This document shows positions 9,017 through 16,320 of a stretch of DNA of 34,081 nucleotides, piece after piece. The DNA comes from an uncultured Bacteroidales bacterium (GTDB lineage: Bacteria; Bacteroidota; Bacteroidia; Bacteroidales; UBA932): the NCBI GenBank assembly GCA_934678915.1, contig CAKUSF010000009.1:1-34081 (forward strand), in the 5' to 3' direction. Position numbers and translations under genes: made by a program. Positions within the stretch are counted from its first letter, which is position 1, and every line of letters starts with the position of its first letter. The notes under the pieces were generated by a model. It was not told the DNA's origin. It saw only the letters and a program-made list of their open reading frames with translations, and ran no database searches.

Positions 9017-10330
9017 ATGAAAGAGTATAAAAATAGGGTGGCTGATCGCCTGCTTGCTGATAAGCTGGAAGCCTTCGGAGCCGTTCTTATCGAGGGACCG
9101 AAGTATTGCGGAAAGACAACCTTGGCATCGCGACAAGCCGGTAGTATTTTGTCAATGGCGGATACTGACACTCTTAGCCAGAATCTCGCTTTGGCACGAA
9201 CAAACATATCGAGGCTTCTTGCCGGAGACACGCCTAGACTTATAGATGAATGGCAGATCGCTCCTCAATTCTGGGATGCGGTAAGGAACGAGGTTGACAA
9301 GCGTAATGAGGACGGACAATTTATGCTCACCGGTTCGGCTGTCCCGCCAAAGCCGAAGAAGGATGAAAAAGGAAATGTCATTGAGGAGAAAAACATCCAT
9401 CATACCGGGACTGGACGTATTTCTCGTTTGAAATTACGCACTATGTCCCTTTGGGAGTCTGAGGATTCTACTGGAGATGTCAGTTTGGAAAGATTGTTCA
9501 CAAATCCGGATATAATTGATGGTACAAGTAACATTGACTTGGATAGGCTGGCGTATTTGACATGCCGTGGCGGGTGGCCAAAGGCTGTTCTGAAAAAAAG
9601 CGAGAAAGCAGCGTTGGCTCAGGCATTTGACTACTATGATTCAGTTGTAAGCAATGATATTAAAAGGGTTGATGGTACTGACCGGGATGAAGAATTGACA
9701 AAGCGGATTATGCGCTCGTACGCCAGAAATCAAGGTACTCAAGCTACTGTCGGAACTATCCTTGCGGACATCAAGAATAATGGTGACGAAAGGATGTCTG
9801 ACAGCACTGTTTATAGTTATATAAAGGCTTTAAAAGAAATATTTGTTATTGAAGATTCAATCGCTTGGAATCCAAACTTGAGAAGCAAGACAGCCATAAG
9901 GACTTCAGATACCCGGTATTTCATTGATTCATCGATAGCGACAGCGGCATTAGGTATTGGACCTAAGGATTTGATAAATGACATGGAGTCATTCGGGTTT
10001 ATTTTCGAGACAATGGCAGTAAGGGATCTGCGAATATATGCGGATGCGCTTGATGGCAAGGTTTATCATTACCGGGACAAAAACAACCTTGAATGTGATG
10101 CGGTGATTCACTTGAGAAATGGCTCTTACGGGCTGGTAGAAGTGAAGATAGGTGGTTCTGAGTTGATCAGAGAGGGGGCGGAAAGCCTTAAGGCTTTATC
10201 TTCGAAAATTGACTCTACAAAAATGAAGGCACCCTCATTTCTGATGGTTTTGACAGGCATCGGTGACTTTGCCTATAAGCGTCCAGAGGACGGAGTCCTA
10301 GTTGTTCCGATAGGTTGCCTAAGGCCATAG
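9017..10330 (+). CDS. AAA_14 / DUF4143 ATP-binding protein
   Basis: The Walker A region GPKYCGKTT is at residues 27-35. A Walker B/sensor segment LIDEWQIAPQFWDAVRNEVDKR and the FMLTGSAVPP block are typical of the AAA_14 family. The C-terminal DUF4143 part ends with a nuclease-like D-x-VEVK pattern (CDAVIHLRNGSYGLVEVKIGG). 437 residues. Such proteins are abundant in Bacteroidales; their function is undefined, though archaeal/bacterial STAND- or helicase-loader-like roles and mobile behaviour have been proposed. It is a single gene, divergent from wzx, ending at a bidirectional terminator, with 23-bp repeats just upstream. Confidence 0.9.
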   Translation: MKEYKNRVADRLLADKLEAFGAVLIEGPKYCGKTTLASRQAGSILSMADTDTLSQNLALARTNISRLLAGDTPRLIDEWQIAPQFWDAVRNEVDKRNEDGQFMLTGSAVPPKPKKDEKGNVIEEKNIHHTGTGRISRLKLRTMSLWESEDSTGDVSLERLFTNPDIIDGTSNIDLDRLAYLTCRGGWPKAVLKKSEKAALAQAFDYYDSVVSNDIKRVDGTDRDEELTKRIMRSYARNQGTQATVGTILADIKNNGDERMSDSTVYSYIKALKEIFVIEDSIAWNPNLRSKTAIRTSDTRYFIDSSIATAALGIGPKDLINDMESFGFIFETMAVRDLRIYADALDGKVYHYRDKNNLECDAVIHLRNGSYGLVEVKIGGSELIREGAESLKALSSKIDSTKMKAPSFLMVLTGIGDFAYKRPEDGVLVVPIGCLRP

Positions 10331-10366
10331 AGAATAGTGAATTTATTTTGCTGAGTTTTAAACAAA

Positions 10367-10395
10367 AAACGGTCAGAGATTTTCTCCGACCGTTT
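10367..10395. terminator. Bidirectional rho-independent terminator
   Basis: A 13-bp stem with one mismatch (AAACGGTCAGAGA pairing with TCTCCGACCGTTT) sits between the convergent ATPase and outer-membrane protein genes. On the minus strand the stem runs into a T-rich tract, so it is best oriented for the outer-membrane gene. Confidence 0.85.
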
Positions 10396-10422
10396 CGTAT
10401 AATGATAAGATGTTATTCTGCT

Positions 10423-11058
10423 TTAGAAGAGATAGGCGACACCAACTGTGAATTGGCTTCTGTGGCGTGTGGCGTCACCGTCACCGGTGTAGCGATTGAC
10501 TAGGCCGTAGTCGTAGCCGATCTTGAAGCGGACAATGTCGTAGAAGTCAACGGCTACTCCACCACCGAGCATGATGTCGAAACGACCGTAGTTGTAGTCA
10601 TCATCGTAGTTGTTGATTGTGGCGTCTTTTGAGAAACCAGCAACGGAACCTTTCACTTTTGTCTTCGAGGCCAGTCCGTAGGCAAGTGTAGGTCCGGCAT
10701 AGACGTGTCCCACGATGTCATTGGTCAGCGGAAGTCCAGCGTTGAACATCACAGGGATTGACAGATAGTGCTCTGTGGCATCTACCTTAGTGTCAACAAC
10801 TCCTAAAAAGCTGTCAGCGTCACTTTTTGTTACTAAAGTGTAGTAGAGTCCTGGAGCAACGTTCAGCGCACCAGTGACGTTGATGTTGTAGGAACCTCCA
10901 ACATAGAATCCGCTGAGGTTTGTAGTGGTGGTAGTGCTGCTGACCTTTGCCTTGTCAGAAGAGTTGACATAACCGATGCCGATTGATGGCTGTGCGAGAG
11001 CGGCTGTTCCGATGAACATCATGGATGCCGCAAGGATTGTTGAAAATACTTTTTTCAT
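10423..11058 (-). CDS. PorT-like outer-membrane beta-barrel protein
   Basis: The ATG at 11058 gives MKKVFSTILAASMMFIGTAALAQ, a clean Sec signal peptide with cleavage probably after ALA-Q. The longer frame begins with TTG and is not needed. The mature part alternates polar and hydrophobic residues with Gly/Tyr-rich strands (GFYVGGSYNINV, YGRFDIMLGGGVAVDFY, RFKIGYDYGL) and ends in an aromatic residue (GVAYLF), as outer-membrane barrels do. About 211 residues, fitting an eight-strand barrel. Ligand unknown. It has its own promoter and a strong terminator, so it is monocistronic. Confidence 0.87.
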   Translation of the reverse strand: MKKVFSTILAASMMFIGTAALAQPSIGIGYVNSSDKAKVSSTTTTTNLSGFYVGGSYNINVTGALNVAPGLYYTLVTKSDADSFLGVVDTKVDATEHYLSIPVMFNAGLPLTNDIVGHVYAGPTLAYGLASKTKVKGSVAGFSKDATINNYDDDYNYGRFDIMLGGGVAVDFYDIVRFKIGYDYGLVNRYTGDGDATRHRSQFTVGVAYLF

Positions 11059-11098
11059 AATTGATGAATTGTTTTTAATTGTTTTCTTCAAACAACGG

Positions 11099-11130
11099 CA
11101 AAGATATTAAATTTTAATCCAATCCGCCAA
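11099..11130 (-). promoter_or_regulatory. Bacteroidetes-type promoter for the barrel gene
   Basis: Read on the minus strand, TTG (11130-11128), 21 bases, then TATCTTTG (11106-11099) matches the TTG...TAnnTTTG consensus. The ATG is about 40 bases downstream. Confidence 0.7.
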
Positions 11131-11193
11131 TATGTTTGTGAAAAGCAACGATTTTGTTAAATTTTTCGTCCAAATGACAATATTTGCTGTCAT

Positions 11194-11248
11194 GTCGCTT
11201 CGGCAGGCTCAGCGACCGGAGGTGGTCGCTGAGCTTGTCGAAGTGACC
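11194..11248. repeat. REP-like double hairpin
   Basis: Two adjacent hairpins are built on the same core as 83-232. GTCGCT/AGCGAC encloses the inverted core CTTCGGCAGGCTC (11194-11216), and GGTCGCT/AGTGACC encloses GAGCTTGTCGAAG (11224-11248). They lie in the spacer between the barrel promoter and the 3' end of the AlkD-like gene, and could also help end that transcript. Confidence 0.8.
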
Positions 11249-11264
11249 GCATGGGCGGGGATCT

Positions 11265-12011
11265 CTATCTTAGCAGAAGATAATCCCTCCGAAGCTCTTC
11301 CGGGAACTTCTCGATGGAGTAGCGCAGCATAGTGCGCGGCATCGAGGTGGCATATTCATCAAGAAAGGCTTCCAGCCTTGGTTGGTCGCGCTTCCCAGCC
11401 TCGCGAAGCATCCACCCGATAGCCTTGTGCATCAAGTCGTGCGGATGGCTCATCAGCTTGACGGCCAGCGCGTAAGTGTCGTCATATTCCCGATTGCGGA
11501 TGAATGTGAACGTCGAGACCACTGCTATTCTCTGCTCCCAAAGAGACCCGCTGTCCGCCAATGAATATATTCGCTCACGCTCTTCCGGTCTGTCCAGCAG
11601 ATACCCTCCGACGATTGCTGGGGCAGTCAGATCCACTAAGTCCCAGTTGTTGATCCTCTCAGTGTGATTAAGATAGAACTCGAACACATCCTTTGGAACC
11701 GACTTCCGGCATTGGCCTACCAGAATCAAAAGCCCGCATAGCCGCACCTCGTGCCACTGGGATTCCAACAGTCCTTCGACCTCCCCTAGTGACGCGAACA
11801 TATTCTTTCTTGCCACCGCCCTTGTGTCAGGCACCACCACGCCCAAGAACCGGTCGCCTTCGCCATATTCCCCGGCCCCGCATTTGAAGAACCTCGGCAG
11901 AACCACCTTCTTTTCTTCGGAATGCAACGCATCCAACTCTGCTGTCACTCTTGTGACAAATGATTCAACTGTTTGACAATGAATATCTTCGCAGATAGTA
12001 TCCTGCGTCAT
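11265..12011 (-). CDS. DNA alkylation repair protein, AlkD-like HEAT-repeat family
   Basis: An all-helical protein with the AlkD-family order: RFFKCGAGEYGEGDRFLGVVVPDTRAVAR near the N-terminus, VRLCGLLILV, INNWDLVDLTAPAIVGGYLLD, and a C-terminal AIGWMLREAGKRD. AlkD enzymes excise bulky N3/N7-alkylpurines without base flipping. NNWDLVD carries the conserved Trp-Asp pair of that family. The ATG at 12011 (MTQDTIC) gives 248 residues; another ATG at 12050 also lies downstream of the promoter and cannot be excluded. Frames opening before 12112 lie upstream of the promoter. Confidence 0.85.
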   Translation of the reverse strand: MTQDTICEDIHCQTVESFVTRVTAELDALHSEEKKVVLPRFFKCGAGEYGEGDRFLGVVVPDTRAVARKNMFASLGEVEGLLESQWHEVRLCGLLILVGQCRKSVPKDVFEFYLNHTERINNWDLVDLTAPAIVGGYLLDRPEERERIYSLADSGSLWEQRIAVVSTFTFIRNREYDDTYALAVKLMSHPHDLMHKAIGWMLREAGKRDQPRLEAFLDEYATSMPRTMLRYSIEKFPEELRRDYLLLR

Positions 12012-12111
12012 CTGCACTTCATTTTTTCGATAAAATTTATTCTGAACCATCCCAATGATTATTGTATGTTGGAAAGCCAATTTGAAAGTAAATCGGTAAA
12101 CCAATCCTTGA

Positions 12112-12142
12112 CAAAGATAATGAAAGCAGCATGAAATAGCAA
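12112..12142 (-). promoter_or_regulatory. Promoter for the AlkD-like gene
   Basis: On the minus strand, TTG (12142-12140), 20 bases, then TATCTTTG (12119-12112). This places transcription initiation near 12105, upstream of both candidate ATGs (12050, 12011). Confidence 0.65.
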
Positions 12143-12177
12143 CGGCTCCGGAACGATGCCTCAACGTTCTGGAGCCG
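12143..12177. terminator. GC-rich stem-loop, possible terminator
   Basis: CGGCTCCGGAACG pairs with CGTTCTGGAGCCG over 13 positions with one G-T pair and a 9-base loop. It lies about 135 bases after the stop of the hypothetical gene at 12313-12678 and touches the AlkD -35-side element. There is no strong T-run, so terminator is only the likeliest reading. Confidence 0.45.
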
Positions 12178-12312
12178 TGCGCCTAAGATAATTTGCGTGA
12201 TTTTTAACTGATTGTAAATCAGTAGATTATTTATTTGTCTTGCGTTGCTATGAACTAAAGATGATGCTTTATTTAATTGAATATTAGAGGCTTATCAGCC
12301 ACGGTGACATTG

Positions 12313-12678
12313 CTAGTCGTCATCGTCATCGACAAGATTTGCAAGGTGCCACTCGAAGTACTTGGTGGGAATATTCTTTGGCTGAAGTACCTGATAGTCA
12401 TCGCCTTGCCAGACCACTGAATATTCCTTTCTAGCCTCGCCAAGTTGCTCATCTGACACACTTGCCAGCACAATCTGCCCATTGACAGAATTGTCCTGCC
12501 CTTGGGCCAACAGAGTGATGACATTGCAGTCTGTCATTTGCGACAGATAGTACGCTGACTTTTCCACCGCTGACCAGCTGCCGTTTACATGAAACAGATG
12601 GACCAAGTCTTCATTGTCCCTCTCCATGCGAAGGATTCCGTCCATCTTATCGTTCAAGAATTGAGTGACTGAGATCAT
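12313..12678 (-). CDS. Hypothetical protein with acidic C-terminus
   Basis: I do not recognise this 121-residue protein. It has no signal peptide or membrane segment and a mixed alpha/beta texture (CNVITLLAQGQDNSVNGQIVLASVSDEQLGEARKEYSV... split by polar loops). It ends in a run of five aspartates (NLVDDDDD), which could bind metal or a basic partner. The ATG at 12678 is the only reasonable start. It stands alone between the rhamnose-mutarotase-like gene (86 bases upstream) and the AlkD-like gene, and a short GTTACTT/AAGTAAC inverted repeat lies just upstream at 12698-12716. Confidence 0.65.
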   Translation of the reverse strand: MISVTQFLNDKMDGILRMERDNEDLVHLFHVNGSWSAVEKSAYYLSQMTDCNVITLLAQGQDNSVNGQIVLASVSDEQLGEARKEYSVVWQGDDYQVLQPKNIPTKYFEWHLANLVDDDDD

Positions 12679-12764
12679 AGTGTTTATTTTTTTGAAGGTT
12701 ACTTAGGGAAAGTAACTACGTTGTGTTTGCGAATGAAGTCCGGTTTGGCAAAGTGGGATCACCG

Positions 12765-13100
12765 CTATTTTTCCAGCTGGAAGATCTTTTCCATGAGATG
12801 CCATTTCTGAGTCGAGGTCATGGAGGGGTCGCAGCCTTGGAAGCGGGCAACGTAGGCCTCCCATTCGGCCTGGCGGGGGAGGGTCGCGAGACGGGCGTTG
12901 TCTTTGACGAAATCGAAGTCATTCGTGGTGTCCATGATCATGAAGACCTTGCGCTCAAGGCGGTAGATCTGCATGTCGAGGATGCCGACGGAACGGATTC
13001 CCTCCTGGATTTCAGGCCAAACGTGACGGTGGGCCTCAATGTAGTTCTCTATCATCTGGTTGTCTCCGACCAGCTCTAGGGTTTGACAGTAGCGTTTCAT
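12765..13100 (-). CDS. L-rhamnose mutarotase family protein (RhaM/DUF718)
   Basis: 111 residues, the usual length. YIEAHRHVWPEIQEGIRSVGI is the family core and H24 aligns with the catalytic histidine of E. coli RhaM. IYRLERKVFMIMDTT and W-x2-Y in AEWEAYVARFQ follow in order. The enzyme interconverts alpha and beta anomers of L-rhamnose; related members act on L-fucose. It follows, on the same strand about 200 bases downstream, a nucleotidyltransferase-sugar kinase fusion, so it may supply the anomer that the kinase uses for sugar activation. Confidence 0.87.
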   Translation of the reverse strand: MKRYCQTLELVGDNQMIENYIEAHRHVWPEIQEGIRSVGILDMQIYRLERKVFMIMDTTNDFDFVKDNARLATLPRQAEWEAYVARFQGCDPSMTSTQKWHLMEKIFQLEK

Positions 13101-13260
13101 TGTTGATTCTTGGATTAAAAGTTGCCGTGCGTGGAGCGCTTACATCTGCGCACGAAGATGGGTGGGGACTAGGTCCGGTGCGCAGGATCAGCTTTATTGC
13201 TCACGGGTTGTGTTTTCCTGATTTAGGTTGACCCATGTTATACGGTTGAAAGTCAGTGCT

Positions 13261-13287
13261 GTGCGTGATAACGGCTTTCTCACGCAC
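13261..13287. terminator. Stem-loop after the kinase fusion gene
   Basis: GTGCGTGA pairs perfectly with TCACGCAC around an 11-base loop, starting 14 bases beyond the stop at 13301. No T-run follows on the minus strand, so it may be a 3' end stabiliser instead. Nothing else is seen in the 13101-13300 spacer. Confidence 0.45.
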
Positions 13288-13300
13288 GAAGTATAGCAGG

Positions 13301-14590
13301 CTACATCCCACCACGACGGACGGTGATCTCGATGGCACCTTTCGGGAAGGTGTGGCGCGATGTGCAGACGAGGGCGAGGTAGCCGCCACCGCCAGCCCCC
13401 GGCATCTTCCAGGCGAGGACACCCGGCATCTGGGAATATTTGTCAATGTAGGCCTGCACGGTTGGCAGGAACCCCTCTTCGGAGGAGTTTGCAGAAGCGA
13501 GGCTGACATTTCCACTGTTGCCGGCAATTTCTTTTTGAATATGCGAGGACGGGTTCTCGGTTGTGGCTCCGTCCGTTGAAGTCGGATTGACCATCCCCGG
13601 AAACATCGCGACCTGAGCCTCGAACGAGGCTTTGTAGGCGGCTGCGAAACGGTCCAGATCCATGTCTAGAATTGCGCTCCAGCAGTCATCCGCAGCCTTT
13701 GCCAGAGCCTTGACTTTCGGTAGGGTGATGTCCTTTCCCTCGACCACAGAGCAGCCGGGACGACGTGGGAACATCGGAATCAAGCAGATATGCTCCTCAA
13801 GCCACGAGAGAACCTTCTCGTCAGAACAGGTCTCGATTTTGACAGGCCAGAATCGTTGGTCGTAATAGTGGCGCGCGAGGCCGGGCACGCATATTCCTAT
13901 AGCATCCTGCGCCCCTGAGATCACTCCGTCCGAGCGTTCCGGGTCGTTCTCGAAGCAGAACACCAGCTTCGCCAGCATCTCCGGATCCATGTTCGGAAGC
14001 TGGTACGGCCAGATCTTGCGGATGGCGTTGCGCGTTGAGGTGGAGAGGCCGCAGCGTTCGCGCACCTCGAAGTTCGGTTCCAGCGAGATGGTTATCGCCC
14101 ATCCCGGAGCCAGACACGACACGTATGGCTGGTCAATCCACGTCCCCGCAAGGTCGAGCCGCGTCGGAATTGAGGACTCCGACCGCTTGAGATCCGTGCT
14201 GGACCGTGCCGCCAGCCCCTCGGATGGTTTCCGTTGGAGAACCACATATTCAATCCCCCTCGATTCGCAGAAGCTGCGTTTGTCCTCATTGGAACCGTCC
14301 TCATTGACCACGAATATGTCCGGCCTCAGTTCCTCGACAGTCGGCACGAAGTCCATTATTCCGTGCCCCCGGTTGATGAACGCGTCCTTCACGTAGCGGA
14401 TAGACTTCACCATGAAAAGCCGTTCCTGCTCGCTATAGACGGTCTTATGGTGCTTATAGTCAAGGATTGTCGCGTCGGACCCGATGCCGACATAGAGATC
14501 CCCGTAAGCCGAAGCCTCCCGGAAAAACTCCACATGGCCGCTATGCAAAAGGTCATAGCAGCCGGAAACGAATACTTTCTTGTTTGGCAT
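13301..14590 (-). CDS. Cytidylyltransferase-like / GHMP kinase fusion (sugar activation)
   Basis: Two domains are visible in 429 residues. Residues 1 to ~135 are a nucleotidyltransferase of the RfaE-C/TagD class: VFVSGCYDLLHSGHVEFFREA has the HxGH site, GIGSD follows, then YSEQERLFMVKSIRYV and the late RSSTDLKR block. From about residue 140 a GHMP kinase follows: PTRLDLAGTWID, CGLSTSTRNAIRK (a diverged GLGSSS phosphate loop), ISGAQDAIGI, and C-terminal PGAGGGGYLALVC. This suggests successive phosphorylation and nucleotide coupling of a sugar, analogous in logic to Fkp but with unrelated domain order. The sugar is unknown; a rhamnose/fucose mutarotase relative lies downstream. Confidence 0.85.
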   Translation of the reverse strand: MPNKKVFVSGCYDLLHSGHVEFFREASAYGDLYVGIGSDATILDYKHHKTVYSEQERLFMVKSIRYVKDAFINRGHGIMDFVPTVEELRPDIFVVNEDGSNEDKRSFCESRGIEYVVLQRKPSEGLAARSSTDLKRSESSIPTRLDLAGTWIDQPYVSCLAPGWAITISLEPNFEVRERCGLSTSTRNAIRKIWPYQLPNMDPEMLAKLVFCFENDPERSDGVISGAQDAIGICVPGLARHYYDQRFWPVKIETCSDEKVLSWLEEHICLIPMFPRRPGCSVVEGKDITLPKVKALAKAADDCWSAILDMDLDRFAAAYKASFEAQVAMFPGMVNPTSTDGATTENPSSHIQKEIAGNSGNVSLASANSSEEGFLPTVQAYIDKYSQMPGVLAWKMPGAGGGGYLALVCTSRHTFPKGAIEITVRRGGM

Positions 14591-14615
14591 TATGATTTTA
14601 AAATGATTTCGTGTC

Positions 14616-14653
14616 AGGCGCTTCGTCAGGTCGCTGAGCTTGTCGAAGCGCCT
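14616..14653. repeat. REP-like hairpin upstream of the kinase fusion
   Basis: AGGCGCTTCG pairs perfectly with CGAAGCGCCT, and the loop contains the shared core TGAGCTTGTCGAAG. Another partial copy (CCTGTCGAAGTGCC) follows. It lies between the kinase fusion start and the palindrome at 14724. Confidence 0.78.
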
Positions 14654-14723
14654 GTCGAAGTGCCTATCGGAGCACCCGGATCAAATATTGGACTCAATTC
14701 CGTTTTAGGTTAGCTCCAAAATA

Positions 14724-14751
14724 AAAAGAGAGTGCGATCGCACTCTCTTTT
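14724..14751. terminator. 28-bp perfect palindrome, bidirectional terminator
   Basis: The palindrome runs AAAAGAGAGTGC-GATC-GCACTCTCTTTT with A and T tracts at its ends, so it can terminate in both directions. It ends the HigA-like remnant gene. Its GAGAGTGC/GCACTCTC stem is the same as at 16278-16299. Confidence 0.85.
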
Positions 14752-14793
14752 CAATGTCTGTCTCTTTGCCATCCCAGATGGCGATTAACGGAT

Positions 14794-14979
14794 TCAAAGC
14801 ATGAGCATTGCCGCTGGTCTCTCTATCGGGAAGTGCTCTTTCTCATAGTCAATGACAACGTCTGACATCATCAAGAGCTCTACCGCCTTTGGGTCATCTA
14901 ACGGAGTGCTGTCATCAAAATTAGGGAGTAATTCCTCAATTCTTGCTTTAGCAAGATTATATTGATCTTCGGTAATCAT
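14794..14979 (-). pseudogene. HigA-type antitoxin N-terminal domain, HTH missing
   Basis: The 61 residues MITEDQYNLAKARIEELLP...DDPKAVELLMMSDVVIDYEKEHFPIERP match the N-terminal part of HigA-like (COG5499) antitoxins. In full-length relatives this part is followed by a helix-turn-helix. Here the frame stops after PAAMLML, where the HTH should begin, and nothing HTH-like follows before the terminator. No HigB toxin flanks it. The ATG at 14979 is preferred over an upstream TTG. Either a truncated remnant or a free-standing short regulator. Confidence 0.6.
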
Positions 14980-15070
14980 TCTTGCTTTTTTTTGCAATGA
15001 TATCAAATTATTCTGAAAGTCGGAATTATTTGAGAGTATTATTCCGAAAATCTCTGTTTTGCTTCTAGCT

Positions 15071-16240
15071 TTATCCCATCCTGTCCACCATCTCGCGCAT
15101 GAATGCCCAAAAGCGGGTGTGGCCGATGTGGGTGAGGCTGCCTAAACGCTGCATGACCTTATATATTCTTGAATCACGTTCGGCTTGGATTCTCATGAAC
15201 TTATAGAATACGAAGGTGTTGAGTATACCGAGTGCGACCACAATATAGGTCTGCATGTCTATTGACGCACCGAGTTTCCATGAAATGAACCAGACGAGCA
15301 CTGTCAGGATATTCATTAAAAGTATTGCCGTGGTTGTACCGGAATGAGAGAAGCCCATATCTATGAAAAGGTGATGAAGATGGGTTTTGTCTGGGTGGAA
15401 AGGGGAGTGGCCTCTTATTATCCTGACAGACATCACCCTAAGTGTGTCGAACACTGGAATGTTAAGAACCGCTAGTGTGAAAGCGATTAATCCGAAATTT
15501 TGATTTACGAGGTCTTGAGTAGGACTTGCGGATGATAGGCAACTCGCTACAAAGAAAGCCACTGCTGTTCCCATCATAAGCGTTCCTCCATCTCCGATGA
15601 ACATTTTGGATTTTCCTCCGAAAACATTGTGCAAGTAGAATGGAATCAGTGCTCCAGCTCCGATGAGGGCAAGGCATCCAAGTGTGTTCATTCCGCAGTG
15701 GAAGAAAAATAACGCGAACAAAATGCAAGAGATGATCACGTAGCCAGACGAGTAGCCGTTGACTCCGTCAATCAGATTAATCGCATTTATGATTCCGACA
15801 CCCGCTATGATGGATAGTGGCCAAGAAATGTACCATGGCAGCCCATGAATTCCCCACAATCCGTGAAAGTCATCAATGTAACACCCCGAAGCCATCATCA
15901 TCAGTACCACAACGAGTATCTCGACAAAGAAACGAAACACTGCTGAAATGTCCCTCCGGTCATCCCAAACGCCAATCGCCAACATGATGGAGATTGAGCA
16001 GAGGTTAATGGCAATAGTTGTCTTGTCAAAGAATATCCCCGCTGCCAGCATCGTAGGCAGCAAACCTCCGAACACGGCTACCCCACCGAACACCGGAACG
16101 GGAGTCCTTTGAAGTTTGCGCGCATTAGGATTGTCAACGATATGATGCTTGATTGCGTAACGCAAAACAAAGGGATAAATAAGAGTAACAATAACATACG
16201 CCACCGCTCCGAGGAGCACGGCAATAACGATTTGATTCAT
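15071..16240 (-). CDS. WecA/MraY-type undecaprenyl-phosphate sugar-1-phosphate transferase
   Basis: This polytopic 389-residue protein carries the polyprenyl-phosphate GlcNAc/HexNAc-1-P transferase motifs in order: RTPVPVFGGVAVFGG, the Asp-rich NAINLIDGVNGYSSG, FIGDGGTLMMG, and HPDKTHLHHLFIDMGFSHSGTT (the HIHH-like cytosolic loop). It starts glycan assembly by moving HexNAc-1-P from UDP-HexNAc onto undecaprenyl phosphate at the inner membrane. It is the last gene of the minus-strand capsule locus, the usual position of the initiating transferase in Bacteroides loci. A terminator-like hairpin separates it from the GT2 upstream, so partial uncoupling is possible. Confidence 0.92.
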   Translation of the reverse strand: MNQIVIAVLLGAVAYVIVTLIYPFVLRYAIKHHIVDNPNARKLQRTPVPVFGGVAVFGGLLPTMLAAGIFFDKTTIAINLCSISIMLAIGVWDDRRDISAVFRFFVEILVVVLMMMASGCYIDDFHGLWGIHGLPWYISWPLSIIAGVGIINAINLIDGVNGYSSGYVIISCILFALFFFHCGMNTLGCLALIGAGALIPFYLHNVFGGKSKMFIGDGGTLMMGTAVAFFVASCLSSASPTQDLVNQNFGLIAFTLAVLNIPVFDTLRVMSVRIIRGHSPFHPDKTHLHHLFIDMGFSHSGTTTAILLMNILTVLVWFISWKLGASIDMQTYIVVALGILNTFVFYKFMRIQAERDSRIYKVMQRLGSLTHIGHTRFWAFMREMVDRMG

Positions 16241-16277
16241 GATTAGTTAGAGGGAGGTTAGTTGTTCCCAAAAGAAA

Positions 16278-16299
16278 GAGAGTGCTTTGCGGCACTCTC
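16278..16299. terminator. Terminator-like hairpin between GT2 and wecA-type gene
   Basis: GAGAGTGC pairs with GCACTCTC around a six-base loop. On the minus strand an A/T-poor stem is followed by TTTCTTT, giving a moderate rho-independent terminator or attenuator. The stem is identical to that at 14724-14751, so the two hairpins bracket the wecA-type gene and the antitoxin remnant. Confidence 0.7.
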
Positions 16300-16320
16300 A
16301 TATAACTTTTAGCCATTTTG

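Noticed and set aside
12698..12716. Inverted repeat GTTACTT/AAGTAAC as a terminator
   Set aside because: Only a 7-base stem, and no T-run on either side; at most a small operator upstream of the hypothetical gene.
13256..14713. Plus-strand open frames (107, 135 and 159 codons) opposite the kinase fusion
   Set aside because: The minus frame has clear HxGH and GHMP motifs over the same bases, and the opposite frames have low-complexity Arg/Ser-rich translations typical of GC-rich shadows.
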